Shown: piece after piece, positions 45,758-53,846 of the stretch
Numbering within the stretch: position 1 is the stretch's first letter
Layout: the number at the start of each line of letters is the position of its first letter
NCBI RefSeq assembly: GCF_028728205.1
Contig: NZ_JAQYUU010000005.1
Coordinates: 62,001-126,000, forward strand
Source of the DNA: Clostridium sp. 'White wine YQ'
GTDB lineage: Bacteria; Bacillota; Clostridia; Clostridiales; Clostridiaceae
Length of the DNA stretch: 64,000 nucleotides
Reading direction: 5' to 3'
Translations under genes and position numbers: made by a program
Notes under the pieces: generated by a model
What the model saw: only the letters and a program-made list of their open reading frames with translations
Databases searched by the model: none
What the model was told of the DNA's origin: nothing

Positions 45758-45937
45758 TTATTCTCTATTAGCACTTGCATTTTTTCTAATATTATAATAT
45801 TGATTTATAATTTCATCTATTTTTTTCCCAATGGTAATTACATTTTCATTAATTGAATTACCTGCTATTTCTATTTCATATTGAAATCTTGTCTTTAATT
45901 CTTCTAATTTTACATAAACTTCATCTTTTGTTTTCAT
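45758..45937 (-). CDS. Spo0E-like aspartyl-phosphate phosphatase
   Basis: A 59-residue frame runs from ATG 45937 to TAA 45758 and was found by reading the strand. The two-helix shape and the motif near residues 36-48 (TIGKKIDEIINQYY) fit the Spo0E family (consensus like SQELDxLIxxY, with GKKIDEIINQYY here). Such proteins dephosphorylate Spo0A~P and delay sporulation. A GGGAGA site lies upstream. The gene stands alone, beyond the ABC-F leader and on the same strand. Substrate specificity is not shown. Confidence 0.7.
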   Translation of the reverse strand: MKTKDEVYVKLEELKTRFQYEIEIAGNSINENVITIGKKIDEIINQYYNIRKNASANRE

Positions 45938-45982
45938 TCAAATATCTCCCTGTATAGTTAATTGTTTTGAGAAGCAGCTCGT

Positions 45983-46177
45983 CTATCGTTTTTTTGCCGA
46001 CTTACCTACTTTTCTCACGTTGTTTTGCAAATATAAACTTCCCATTGCCTGACTAAGCATATCTGAAAATGATACCTTCCCATTATTGCTATTTTGTTTT
46101 GTATTATATTGGCTAGTATCATTAAATTTTCTCTGTTCGTTATATTTTGCAGCCCCCACAATTGCATTAATTCTCAT
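45983..46177 (-). CDS. Small hypothetical protein
   Basis: A 64-residue frame starts at ATG 46177 with GAGGAAGTGATAAC in front. The protein is basic and polar (MRINAIVGAAKYNEQRKFND, ending VGKSAKKR) and lacks a membrane segment. The FSDMLSQAMGSLYL segment could be a short amphipathic helix. I recognise no family. It lies 46 bases upstream of the Spo0E-like gene on the same strand, so they may share a transcript. Confidence 0.5.
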   Translation of the reverse strand: MRINAIVGAAKYNEQRKFNDTSQYNTKQNSNNGKVSFSDMLSQAMGSLYLQNNVRKVGKSAKKR

Positions 46178-46443
46178 GTTATCACTTCCTCAATATTATA
46201 AATACGTAAGGTATTCTATAATTAATGGGGTAGTAATCCAATTTATAGAGGAGTTACATAATTTAATTTGGAATACATAAAAAAGAAGATTTAGGTACGC
46301 CCAAATTTCCATCCTTGGATTCATCCAAAACTGGTACAGAAGATTGTATAATCTATAATCATTCTATACTGTACTGATTTGTACTAATAGGACAGTTCTA
46401 ATCATATTATTATAAAAAATCAATTAGTAGGAGACTTGATAAG

Positions 46444-47853
46444 TTGATAAAAGTTAGCTTACGGCCCATTGTTAGCAATATAAACTTACCCACTGTTTTG
46501 AAGACAGCCATACTTCCGGGTGAATCAACTGAAAGATTATTTATTGCAACCCAGATAGGAGAAATATTTTACATAGGAAACGGAATTATAAGTACTTTTT
46601 TAGATATTCGCCCTAGAATCATAAAATTGGGAGCTTCTAGTGGTGGATATGATGAACGTGGATTACTTGGACTTGCATTTCATCCAGAATTTCATTATAA
46701 CGGTCTGTTTTATATTCATTATTCAGTTGCTGGAACACAAGGTCCAGGCGCTCTTTCTGAATCTTTTAAGCCTAATCCATGTGACTCTAACACTTTAAAC
46801 TTAAAATGGCTAAATAGAGAAACTCAATATGATCATATTGACACAGTGGAGGAATGGACTTTACAACCTACTGGTCATCCTCAAAAGCGACGGACATTAC
46901 TTAATATAAGAAGGCCCTTTTTAAATCATAATGGTGTAAATAGCTTAAACTTTTCACCTGAAACAGGAAAACTCATTTTAACAACTGGAGACGGGGGTTC
47001 AGGCTATGATCCTTTTAATTTAAGCCAAAATGACATGGAAATCGCTGGTAAAATAATTGAAATTGATGTATTTAAAAATATTTTTATTGATAATCCTCCC
47101 GTTGTTACACGATTTAATGAACTTCCTATTCCTATTCAGGAAACTTTTTCTGTAATAGCTAAAGGTGTTCGTAATATACCAGGCATTTCATTCCAAAAGT
47201 TTTATAATCAGTATATAAAATACGTGGGGAATGTCGGACAAGATTTAGTAGAGTCCATTTTTTCGTTCGTTTATTATAAACCAATACCAGTTCCTCAGCT
47301 TATTAGTGCTTCTTTAATGAAATCTAAACTTGACCTAGAAGGATTTATTAACTTTGGTTGGCGGGGATGGGAAGGTGCTTTTCCTACTTCGATAATAAAT
47401 GGTTGTTCTACAGATCCCACTTTAGATGAGAAGACAATAGCCTATTATAATGAAGCATTAGAAACCTCTGTTAGCCGTCTTCAACCTCTAACTAGTTATT
47501 TTCATGAAGATCCACGCTCAGATAAGTTTGGAGCTACTGCACTTACAGGAGTTCAATCATATATGGGAAGTGAAATTCCTGATTTAACTGGAAGCGTTGT
47601 GTTTACTGATCTGGCTCGAAATGAAAAATCTCTAGCTAAAGTTAGAGGGGTTTTGGCTTGTACCAGGGTAAGATCAGATTGTAAACTAAATGATTTTAAT
47701 ATTATTGAGACCAATTATAACTTTGGATCTCAATCAGCTTATTATGTTAGTTTGGGTACAAATCTCAATCAAACCAAGCTCTATTTAGGGGTTTATGGCT
47801 CCATGAAAGTTGCTGATTTTAATCGAGGTACCGTTTTTGAAATTGTTCGCTAA
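46444..47853 (+). CDS. Glucose/sorbosone-dehydrogenase-like beta-propeller protein
   Basis: The 469-residue protein belongs to the GSDH propeller family (RGLLGLAFHPEF, FLNHNGVNSLNFSPETGKL, TTGDGGSGYDPFN), with metal- and cofactor-binding residues in typical places. The classical family uses PQQ, but members in anaerobes often have unknown cofactors. There is no signal peptide, although most relatives are exported. The start is TTG 46444, with AGGAG about 10 bases upstream. The gene stands alone on the plus strand. An unusual enzyme for a strict anaerobe; a spore or cytoplasmic role is open. Confidence 0.82.
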   Translation: MIKVSLRPIVSNINLPTVLKTAILPGESTERLFIATQIGEIFYIGNGIISTFLDIRPRIIKLGASSGGYDERGLLGLAFHPEFHYNGLFYIHYSVAGTQGPGALSESFKPNPCDSNTLNLKWLNRETQYDHIDTVEEWTLQPTGHPQKRRTLLNIRRPFLNHNGVNSLNFSPETGKLILTTGDGGSGYDPFNLSQNDMEIAGKIIEIDVFKNIFIDNPPVVTRFNELPIPIQETFSVIAKGVRNIPGISFQKFYNQYIKYVGNVGQDLVESIFSFVYYKPIPVPQLISASLMKSKLDLEGFINFGWRGWEGAFPTSIINGCSTDPTLDEKTIAYYNEALETSVSRLQPLTSYFHEDPRSDKFGATALTGVQSYMGSEIPDLTGSVVFTDLARNEKSLAKVRGVLACTRVRSDCKLNDFNIIETNYNFGSQSAYYVSLGTNLNQTKLYLGVYGSMKVADFNRGTVFEIVR

Positions 47854-47872
47854 TTCCTGAGATAAATACAAA

Positions 47873-47916
47873 AAAGAAGATTTTAGAATATAAGTTACTA
47901 CTCTAAAATCTTCTTT
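47873..47916. terminator. Bidirectional terminator
   Basis: A perfect 15-bp stem, AAAGAAGATTTTAGA / TCTAAAATCTTCTTT, lies between convergent genes. Confidence 0.88.
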
Positions 47917-47939
47917 ATTTTAAATTCTTTAATTATAAT

Positions 47940-49430
47940 CTATAGATTTCTAACTGCTAATAACACGAAATTTAATATAAACAAACCTGTAAATATATAA
48001 ATAACAGGGTGTATATTCTTTGTTTCTTTCTTAATAATACTTATGATAACAAAGCTTATAAATCCAAATGCAATACCAGTTGTTATACTATAAGTAAATG
48101 GCATAAGTGCAATTGTTAGGAATGCAACTGCTGCTACACTGAAATCTTTCCAGTCAATTTCTCCAATTGATGACATCATTAGAATACCAACAATTACAAG
48201 TGCAGGTGCTGTTGCAACTGAAGGAATCATTCCAATTACAGGTGCAAATATTAAGCATACAACAAACATAATTGCAGTTACTACTGATGTTAACCCTGTT
48301 CTACCACCAGCAGCAATACCTGCTGAGCTTTCAACATAAGTAGTTGTATTAGATGTTCCAAAGAATGAACCTACAATTGTTGCACTAAGGTCTGCAAATA
48401 ATGCCTTATCTAAACGTGACTTAATTCCCTTACCTTCAAGCATAAGTTTTTCATCTTCTGCATCAAAGATACCTGCACGACGGCCAGTACCAATAAATGT
48501 TCCTAGTGCATCAAAAATATCTGTAAGTATAAATGCGATCATTGCAGTAAGTGCTAAGAAGAACTTACCACTATTAGCAAATAGTCCTGCAAAGTCCATT
48601 TTAAATGATGTATCTTTAACTGCTGCAATAGAACTTCCTATACCACTTAATGATATATTAGCTGATGAGAAGAATTCATGTGAATCTTTAGCATGGAAGC
48701 CGAAAGTTCCTGGGTTTACACCAAAAGAAATTTCGATAAATGTAAGAGCTGTTACTGAAACAATACCAATTAAAATTGCCCCTTTTACTCTTAATACCAT
48801 CAATATAAGTATTAAAGCAATTCCGAATAGTGCTAACTGTACTGCTGGATTAGAGAAGTTAACAAGTGCTGGAACTGCTGATGAATTAGCAACAACAGTT
48901 GCATCTGCTGGAGTCTTACCGAAGAAAAGGTATGTTCCAGGGTCAGAAGTAAATTTTAAAAGACCACTGTCTTTAACACCAATATATGCTATGAATAGAC
49001 CGATTCCTCCACCTATAGCCTTTTGTAAAACTGCTGGAAGAGAACGGATAATTATCTTACGAAGTCCTGTAACTGTGATAATTATATTTACAACACCACA
49101 GATAAATACCATTGCCAAAGCTTCTTGCCATCTAAAGCCCATAGTACCACATACAGTAAAGGTGAAAAATGCATTTAATCCCATACCAGGAGCTAGTGCA
49201 TAAGGTACGTTAGCGAAAAAGCCCATAACAAATGTTCCAACTGCTGCTGATATAATTGTTGCAACGAATATAGCTTGTGGATTAAACGGATTGTCAGGAG
49301 TTCCTGCCAATTGCAATATACTTGGATTAACGAAAATGATGTACGCCATAGTAAAGAATGTTGTAAGACCTGCGAAGATCTCAGTTCTCACGTTAGTCCC
49401 GTAATGCTTTAACTTAAATAAATTTTCCAT
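47940..49430 (-). CDS. pbuG: Hypoxanthine/guanine permease (NCS2, AzgA-like)
   Basis: The 496-residue protein has about 12-14 membrane segments and the AzgA/PbuG signatures (EIFAGLTTFFTMAYIIFVNP, APGMGLNAFFTFTV, SSAGIAAGGRTGLTSVVTA). It imports hypoxanthine and guanine with protons. AGGAG precedes ATG 49430. A guanine-class riboswitch lies in its leader, which explains the regulation. It is a single-gene transcript, ending in a shared terminator. Confidence 0.95.
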   Translation of the reverse strand: MENLFKLKHYGTNVRTEIFAGLTTFFTMAYIIFVNPSILQLAGTPDNPFNPQAIFVATIISAAVGTFVMGFFANVPYALAPGMGLNAFFTFTVCGTMGFRWQEALAMVFICGVVNIIITVTGLRKIIIRSLPAVLQKAIGGGIGLFIAYIGVKDSGLLKFTSDPGTYLFFGKTPADATVVANSSAVPALVNFSNPAVQLALFGIALILILMVLRVKGAILIGIVSVTALTFIEISFGVNPGTFGFHAKDSHEFFSSANISLSGIGSSIAAVKDTSFKMDFAGLFANSGKFFLALTAMIAFILTDIFDALGTFIGTGRRAGIFDAEDEKLMLEGKGIKSRLDKALFADLSATIVGSFFGTSNTTTYVESSAGIAAGGRTGLTSVVTAIMFVVCLIFAPVIGMIPSVATAPALVIVGILMMSSIGEIDWKDFSVAAVAFLTIALMPFTYSITTGIAFGFISFVIISIIKKETKNIHPVIYIFTGLFILNFVLLAVRNL

Positions 49431-49476
49431 TTCTACAACTCCTAAAAATATAATTTATTGGGAAATTTCGTTATTA

Positions 49477-49643
49477 AAAAACAAAATAGGCTGAAACACT
49501 ATTCCAACCTATCGACAAAACTGAATTACAAACTATAAATAAAAATTATAAATCCAAACTCTAAATCAATTTCACGATAGTCGGGTAATTTACGGTCACC
49601 CGGTAGAAACTGCCAACCCATATATGTTAGCGATATATCGAAC
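49477..49643 (-). promoter_or_regulatory. Guanine-class purine riboswitch with terminator platform
   Basis: On the minus strand the aptamer (about 49643-49573) contains the conserved ATATGG, GTTTCTACC and CCGTAAA segments closed by a CGATA/TATCG P1 stem. The specificity position in GACTATC is C, matching the guanine class. An intrinsic terminator follows (ATAGGTTGGAA / TTTCAGCCTAT with a T-run, 49512-49477), so guanine binding should turn pbuG off. Confidence 0.95.
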
Positions 49644-49675
49644 CTATTCAATTAATTAATAAATTTTCCTCTTAA

Positions 49676-49704
49676 ATTATAGTTTAATTTGTCGAACTTT
49701 ACAA
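49676..49704 (-). promoter_or_regulatory. Promoter of the pbuG riboswitch transcript
   Basis: TTGTAA (49704-49699) and a perfect TATAAT (49681-49676) are 17 bases apart on the minus strand. The start would fall about 25 bases before the aptamer. The remaining DNA to 49872 shows nothing else. Confidence 0.75.
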
Positions 49705-49872
49705 GTGGAATTTTAATTTTTATTCGTAATTTTTATAATTATTTATAAACTTAGTAATAGGTCAGTTCCCAAAATATTTAAGTTTGTTTAATTCATAATA
49801 TTATAGTCTCCCCTGTTACTACAAAGTAAATTCATACCAAATTATTCTATATAAGTAATGATTACATAATAT

Positions 49873-49904
49873 AAAAAGCTAGGTATATTACTACCTAGCT
49901 TTTT
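49873..49904. terminator. Terminator of the lipoprotein gene
   Basis: AAAAAGCTAGGTA pairs with TACCTAGCTTTTT across a 6-base loop. Confidence 0.9.
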
Positions 49905-49911
49905 ACAATAA

Positions 49912-50751
49912 TCACTTTATTAAATACTTCCATATTTCATTGTCTGTTTTTATATTGCCTTTTATGTTCTGATACTTAGTTTCAAATTCTGCATGATCTC
50001 CTAGCGCATGACCAGTGCTTATTGAGATTCCCAAGGAGTCATTTGTAAAATACATAAATGTATCAGACTGCTGCTCTGTACCAATATTGTCTAAAGAATC
50101 TGCGTTCATAAAGTATTGTTGAATTTCTTCACTAGTATAATGATTTAACACGTCACTATGATATACATGTAACGGCTTAATATCTCCTCTCAAAACCTTA
50201 TCAGCAAAGTTCTTATCAATATTTATCACATTTTTTAACCTTAGTCTATCTCCAGTATTCATATTGATGTTTGTAGTATAAAACAAACTATTTGGATGTG
50301 CTGCATTGCTAACAAAACCAGATCCAGTATATTGAACACTTAAAATATATGGACTTTTCAACGTAATATTATAATCAATATTTAATTCCAATGAACCTAA
50401 GGCATCTTTATAGTAATTTAGTACTTTCAAAGCCTCATCTTTCAAAATTGTATTAATCTTTTTCTGCTTATCTATATCATTTAATCCTGAAACTTCTGGA
50501 TATTTTATATTGTATTTTATTTTATTATCATTTTTCGATGAGCTTAACTTATTTACTTTATAATCAACATTATTTTTAGTTTCTGTTTTCTGCTCAGTAT
50601 TTCCATTACTAGTACTTTCATTGTTTTGAACTGAAGCATCTGTCGTAGCCGTCTTAGACCCTGCATTATCCTTTGCTTCTTTACCACTACATGCACTTAA
50701 ACTTAATGCAAGTAGTGAACAAAACAATAATATTATAATTCTTCTTACCAT
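49912..50751 (-). CDS. DUF4163/DUF3298-type lipoprotein
   Basis: The 279-residue protein has a lipoprotein signal (LSLSAC, lipidated C21) and a charged, low-complexity linker (about 22-65). The mature part resembles DUF4163 followed by DUF3298 (YNIKYPEVSGLNDIDKQKKI, HPNSLFYTTNINMNTGDRLR, DHAEFETKYQNI), as in RsiV- or PdaC-like proteins. It should be anchored to the outside of the membrane. No sigma or deacetylase domain is present, so the function is unknown. Single gene. Confidence 0.85.
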   Translation of the reverse strand: MVRRIIILLFCSLLALSLSACSGKEAKDNAGSKTATTDASVQNNESTSNGNTEQKTETKNNVDYKVNKLSSSKNDNKIKYNIKYPEVSGLNDIDKQKKINTILKDEALKVLNYYKDALGSLELNIDYNITLKSPYILSVQYTGSGFVSNAAHPNSLFYTTNINMNTGDRLRLKNVINIDKNFADKVLRGDIKPLHVYHSDVLNHYTSEEIQQYFMNADSLDNIGTEQQSDTFMYFTNDSLGISISTGHALGDHAEFETKYQNIKGNIKTDNEIWKYLIK

Positions 50752-50868
50752 TTACCTTCATCCTCCATTCAGTACATATCATACCATTTTGTTGAACTAA
50801 TATATATTTTGGGTAACATTAAATGCTCAATAAAATTATGAACAACTTAACCTTTATTGATAAATATC

Positions 50869-51234
50869 TCAATCAACGTGAAGCTTTGAATTTAATTTGT
50901 TTTTCAACATTTTCTTTAACATAACCTCAGTTTTAATTAGGTTTTCTTTCTGCTTTTCCACTTCTAATATCTTCTTTTGTAAAAGTTCAATCTTTGTATC
51001 AACAGAAACTGAATTATCATTGTCTTTTTGTATATCTTTAATTTCTGTTAAAGAGAAACCAACGGAATGAACTGTTTTTATCATTAGTAAATATTCAATT
51101 ATATCTTCAGAATAATTACGATAATTATTTGTCTCTCTACTAACATATTTTTCAGAAATTAACCCTTGCTTTTCGTAAAATCTAATAGTAGAAATAGCTA
51201 ATCCTGTCTTTTTTGACACTTCATTTATTTTCAT
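50869..51234 (-). CDS. MerR family regulator divergent from patatin
   Basis: The 121-residue protein has a MerR helix-turn-helix (INEVSKKTGLAISTIRFYEK) and a C-terminal coiled coil (about 75-115). There is no sensor domain or metal-binding cysteines, so the signal is unclear. ATG 51234 follows AAAGAGGTG; the longer frame is not supported. It faces a patatin-like gene across a short intergenic region with a MerR-style promoter, so it probably controls both. Confidence 0.85.
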   Translation of the reverse strand: MKINEVSKKTGLAISTIRFYEKQGLISEKYVSRETNNYRNYSEDIIEYLLMIKTVHSVGFSLTEIKDIQKDNDNSVSVDTKIELLQKKILEVEKQKENLIKTEVMLKKMLKNKLNSKLHVD

Positions 51235-51255
51235 AAAACACCTCTTTAAATTCAC

Positions 51256-51287
51256 TTGACTATAAACCTTACTTCATAGTTTATACT
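51256..51287 (+). promoter_or_regulatory. Candidate MerR-controlled promoter of the patatin gene
   Basis: TTGACT (51256-51261) and TATACT (51282-51287) are 20 bases apart, an over-long spacer. The inverted repeat TATAAAC...GTTTATA (51261-51267 and 51279-51285) fills it, as expected for MerR activation. Confidence 0.65.
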
Positions 51288-51336
51288 ATATCTAATCATT
51301 TAAACTAGTCAACATAATAAAGTAAATGGAGGGATT

Positions 51337-52191
51337 ATGATGGAAAATACTAAGAAAGAAACTCGAGCAGTAGTATTAGGAGGTGGAGGAGTAACTGGGA
51401 TGGCTTGGGAGATCGGTATAATTACAGCCTTATTAGAAAAAGATATTGATTTATCAGAGGCTGATGTTATTATTGGAACTTCAGCTGGATCATTTGTTGG
51501 TTCTTCACTAGCTAGCGGTTATGATATGAGAAAACTTTATGATTCACAATTTGCCCAAAATATATCAGAGGTGAATACATCAGTGAGCCCTGAGATTATG
51601 GGATTATGGGCTGAAGCATTTCGTTCTGGTAAAGATGATACGAAAAAGATTGGGAAGCTATTTGGGGACATTGCGAAAAAATACCCTCCCTATATTTCAA
51701 AAGAGACACGTCAGAGAGTTGTAGAATCTAGACTTACTTCAACTCGTTGGCCTCAAAAATTGAAAGTAACAGCAGTTGATGCTGATACTGGAGAACTTCA
51801 TGTATTTGATGGATATTCAGGAACTACACTTTTAGATGCAGTAAATGCAAGCGGTGCTGTCCCAGGAATCTGGCCACTTGTAAGTTTTAATGAAAAATAT
51901 TGGATTGATGGAGGAATGGTTTCAAGTACCAATGCCCGTTTAGCTGATGGTTATGATAAAATTGTAATCTTATCACCAATGCCTCAAAAGTATGGTTTAG
52001 TTCCAAGCGTTAAAGAAGATGCTTCTGAAATGCAAAAGAACTCAAAGGTTTCTCTTATTATACCTAATGAAGATAGTATTTTAGCAATAGGGAAAAATCC
52101 TTATGATCCAAATCATGCAGCCTCATCTGCTAAGGCTGGATTTAACCAAGGAATAAAAGAAGCAGCTGATATTTATAAAACATGGCTATAA
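51337..52191 (+). CDS. Patatin-like phospholipase
   Basis: The 284-residue protein has the patatin oxyanion loop GGGGVTGMA, nucleophile elbow GTSAG (S49) and catalytic aspartate in IDGGMVSS (D191), a Ser-Asp dyad that hydrolyses acyl esters of lipids. There is no signal peptide, so it is probably cytoplasmic. ATG 51337 follows GGAGG; a second ATG follows immediately. It is divergent from a MerR regulator and ends in the CCCTC-type hairpin. Confidence 0.9.
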   Translation: MMENTKKETRAVVLGGGGVTGMAWEIGIITALLEKDIDLSEADVIIGTSAGSFVGSSLASGYDMRKLYDSQFAQNISEVNTSVSPEIMGLWAEAFRSGKDDTKKIGKLFGDIAKKYPPYISKETRQRVVESRLTSTRWPQKLKVTAVDADTGELHVFDGYSGTTLLDAVNASGAVPGIWPLVSFNEKYWIDGGMVSSTNARLADGYDKIVILSPMPQKYGLVPSVKEDASEMQKNSKVSLIIPNEDSILAIGKNPYDPNHAASSAKAGFNQGIKEAADIYKTWL

Positions 52192-52217
52192 TTTTTTCAT
52201 TAGTTATTGCAATTACA

Positions 52218-52250
52218 ATATTCCCTCAAACTATAAATTTGAGGGAATAT
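52218..52250. terminator. CCCTC-type hairpin terminator (copy c)
   Basis: ATATTCCCTCAAA pairs with TTTGAGGGAATAT between convergent genes. Confidence 0.8.
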
Positions 52251-52258
52251 AAAATATA

Positions 52259-52936
52259 CTAAGAAATATTAACTTTTAGTGCCGGACGTACACCATCACG
52301 GGCTGAGCTGTTATTTGCATAGCTACGAATACTGCAATTTGTTCCAATAAAAAATGCTCTAGATGGTTTGTTACCTTGTGTTCTTAGCCACCACCAGGAA
52401 CAGCCAACTTCTTCTCCATTTCTTATAATATAGTTATTTTTATTTGTTTTATCATATACATATAAATTGCATCCATCAACTTTTTCTTTTTTAGCAAAGT
52501 CCGTTCCAACAGCGCGTCTTAAATCCTTACCATGTATTTCAGATAAATACTGCATCTCATTAACGCTAAGTAAAAAAATCTTGTCCTCAGTATCTGGGGT
52601 ACCTTCTCCATTATCAGTGCAATAAGTATTTTTTATAAATTCCTTTTCTTCCTCATTAAACGCTATGTTATAGAATTCATAATTTAACCATTCACGTAAA
52701 TCGCAATCTTTCCAAGTTATATCAACACAATCGCGCCACTTAATATCCTTGGACTTGCCATGATACCTCTTGCAATCCAAAATATCTTCACTTAAAAGGA
52801 ACAACTCACTTCCTGAATTTTGTAACACTATCCACCTTATAGGTGTTGGATCAGTTCCATCTGCAGTTTGGGGATAAGTTCCAAAGGTAATAATTTCTCC
52901 AGGTTCTGCATTTCGAATGCTATCCATTATCCTCAT
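52259..52936 (-). CDS. DUF6273 domain protein
   Basis: The 225-residue protein fits DUF6273 (ITFGTYPQTADGTDPTPIRW, WIVLQNSGSELFLLSEDIL, CSWWWLRTQG, ending ARDGVRPALKVNIS). The fold is a formylglycine-type or lectin-like C-terminal domain in many proteins, but this one has no other domain or signal peptide. AAGGAGGAGG precedes ATG 52936. It follows a double-MerR regulator gene by 20 bases on the same strand and is probably co-transcribed with it. The function is unknown. Confidence 0.8.
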   Translation of the reverse strand: MRIMDSIRNAEPGEIITFGTYPQTADGTDPTPIRWIVLQNSGSELFLLSEDILDCKRYHGKSKDIKWRDCVDITWKDCDLREWLNYEFYNIAFNEEEKEFIKNTYCTDNGEGTPDTEDKIFLLSVNEMQYLSEIHGKDLRRAVGTDFAKKEKVDGCNLYVYDKTNKNNYIIRNGEEVGCSWWWLRTQGNKPSRAFFIGTNCSIRSYANNSSARDGVRPALKVNIS

Positions 52937-52956
52937 GTTCCAGTCCTCCTCCTTAA

Positions 52957-53655
52957 TTAAATATTCTGCTCTTTACTTATTAACTCTTCTATATAACTAA
53001 TTAATTCCTTAGCATTACTTTCAGCCTCAGGCATTAAGGATGTTATCAAATCATTTTCCTTACTTTTAGTTTTCAAATTTTTAAGCATGTCGCATATGCA
53101 CTGGGTTCTGTAGTTCTCCTGCCTTAAGACTTTGATGATTCTAAGTAGTTTTATTTCATTTTCTCCATAAACACGATATCTATTTTTGTTCCTTGGTACT
53201 TCAATGAGTCCATTTCTCTCCCAGTTTATAATGACATTTATTGAAACTCCAATAAGTTTTGCAGCACCATTTCTATTTAATTTAATATTTTTTTCTTCCA
53301 GTGAATCATTTTTCAGTATTCCCTGAATTACTTTCATAACTTTAAATTCATGATTCTTTTCATTTTGTATATGTGTTAAATATTCTTTGCTTAGCTTTAA
53401 AGCTTTTCTCAAGTCACCTTGGGCTACACTTCTTATAATGTTTCTAACTTCAAATCTCATATAGTATTTAATCCAATCACTTTTCAATGCTATTCTTACT
53501 AGTTTTATCTGATCTAGATGTGTTTCAGTATAAACCCTGTAGCCATTTTCTTTTCTTTCAACAGGCTCTATGTAGCCCCACTTCTCGTATAACATTATAG
53601 TATTGGGATGCATCCCAACTATTTTAGCAATTTCAGAAGTACTGTAAATTCTCAT
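52957..53655 (-). CDS. Regulator with two MerR-type helix-turn-helix domains
   Basis: The 232-residue protein carries two MerR-like DNA-binding units: residues about 1-75 (STSEIAKIVGMHPNTIMLYE, NGYRVYTETHLDQIKLVRI) and about 125-205 (NRNGAAKLIGVSINVIINWE, NRYRVYGENEIKLLRI). Between them is a helical linker, and the C-terminus is a short coiled coil. There is no ligand-binding domain. ATG 53655 follows AGGGAGG; the longer frame to 53682 is unsupported. It is upstream of the DUF6273 gene. Confidence 0.85.
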   Translation of the reverse strand: MRIYSTSEIAKIVGMHPNTIMLYEKWGYIEPVERKENGYRVYTETHLDQIKLVRIALKSDWIKYYMRFEVRNIIRSVAQGDLRKALKLSKEYLTHIQNEKNHEFKVMKVIQGILKNDSLEEKNIKLNRNGAAKLIGVSINVIINWERNGLIEVPRNKNRYRVYGENEIKLLRIIKVLRQENYRTQCICDMLKNLKTKSKENDLITSLMPEAESNAKELISYIEELISKEQNI

Positions 53656-53669
53656 TGAATACCTCCCTT

Positions 53670-53683
53670 TTTGGTTAACCAAA
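53670..53683. promoter_or_regulatory. 14-bp perfect palindrome before the double-MerR gene
   Basis: TTTGGTTAACCAAA lies immediately before the ribosome binding site, so bound protein could block the operon. Confidence 0.4.
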
Positions 53684-53709
53684 TTGCCTTCTCATTATAA
53701 CATACAGCC

Positions 53710-53738
53710 AAAACCCTGGCAGGATAGTGGAGGGTTTT
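53710..53738. promoter_or_regulatory. Inverted repeat AAAACCCT/AGGGTTTT in the divergent promoter region
   Basis: Arms of 8 bp are 13 bp apart. On the minus strand it sits upstream of a TATAAT-like box (about 53698-53693). MerR dyads of similar kind are known, but no good -35 is seen. Confidence 0.4.
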
Positions 53739-53846
53739 GATATTTTAAAGTTATTTGGAAAATGAAGATAATTGTGACTTATCACTTTTCTATAAGTATG
53801 ACATAAAATAATAGAATGAAATAATTTGCAGGAGAGTAAATATTAC

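Noticed and set aside
45659..45937. uORF1 and the Spo0E-like gene as one coding region
   Set aside because: They are separate frames with separate ribosome binding sites.
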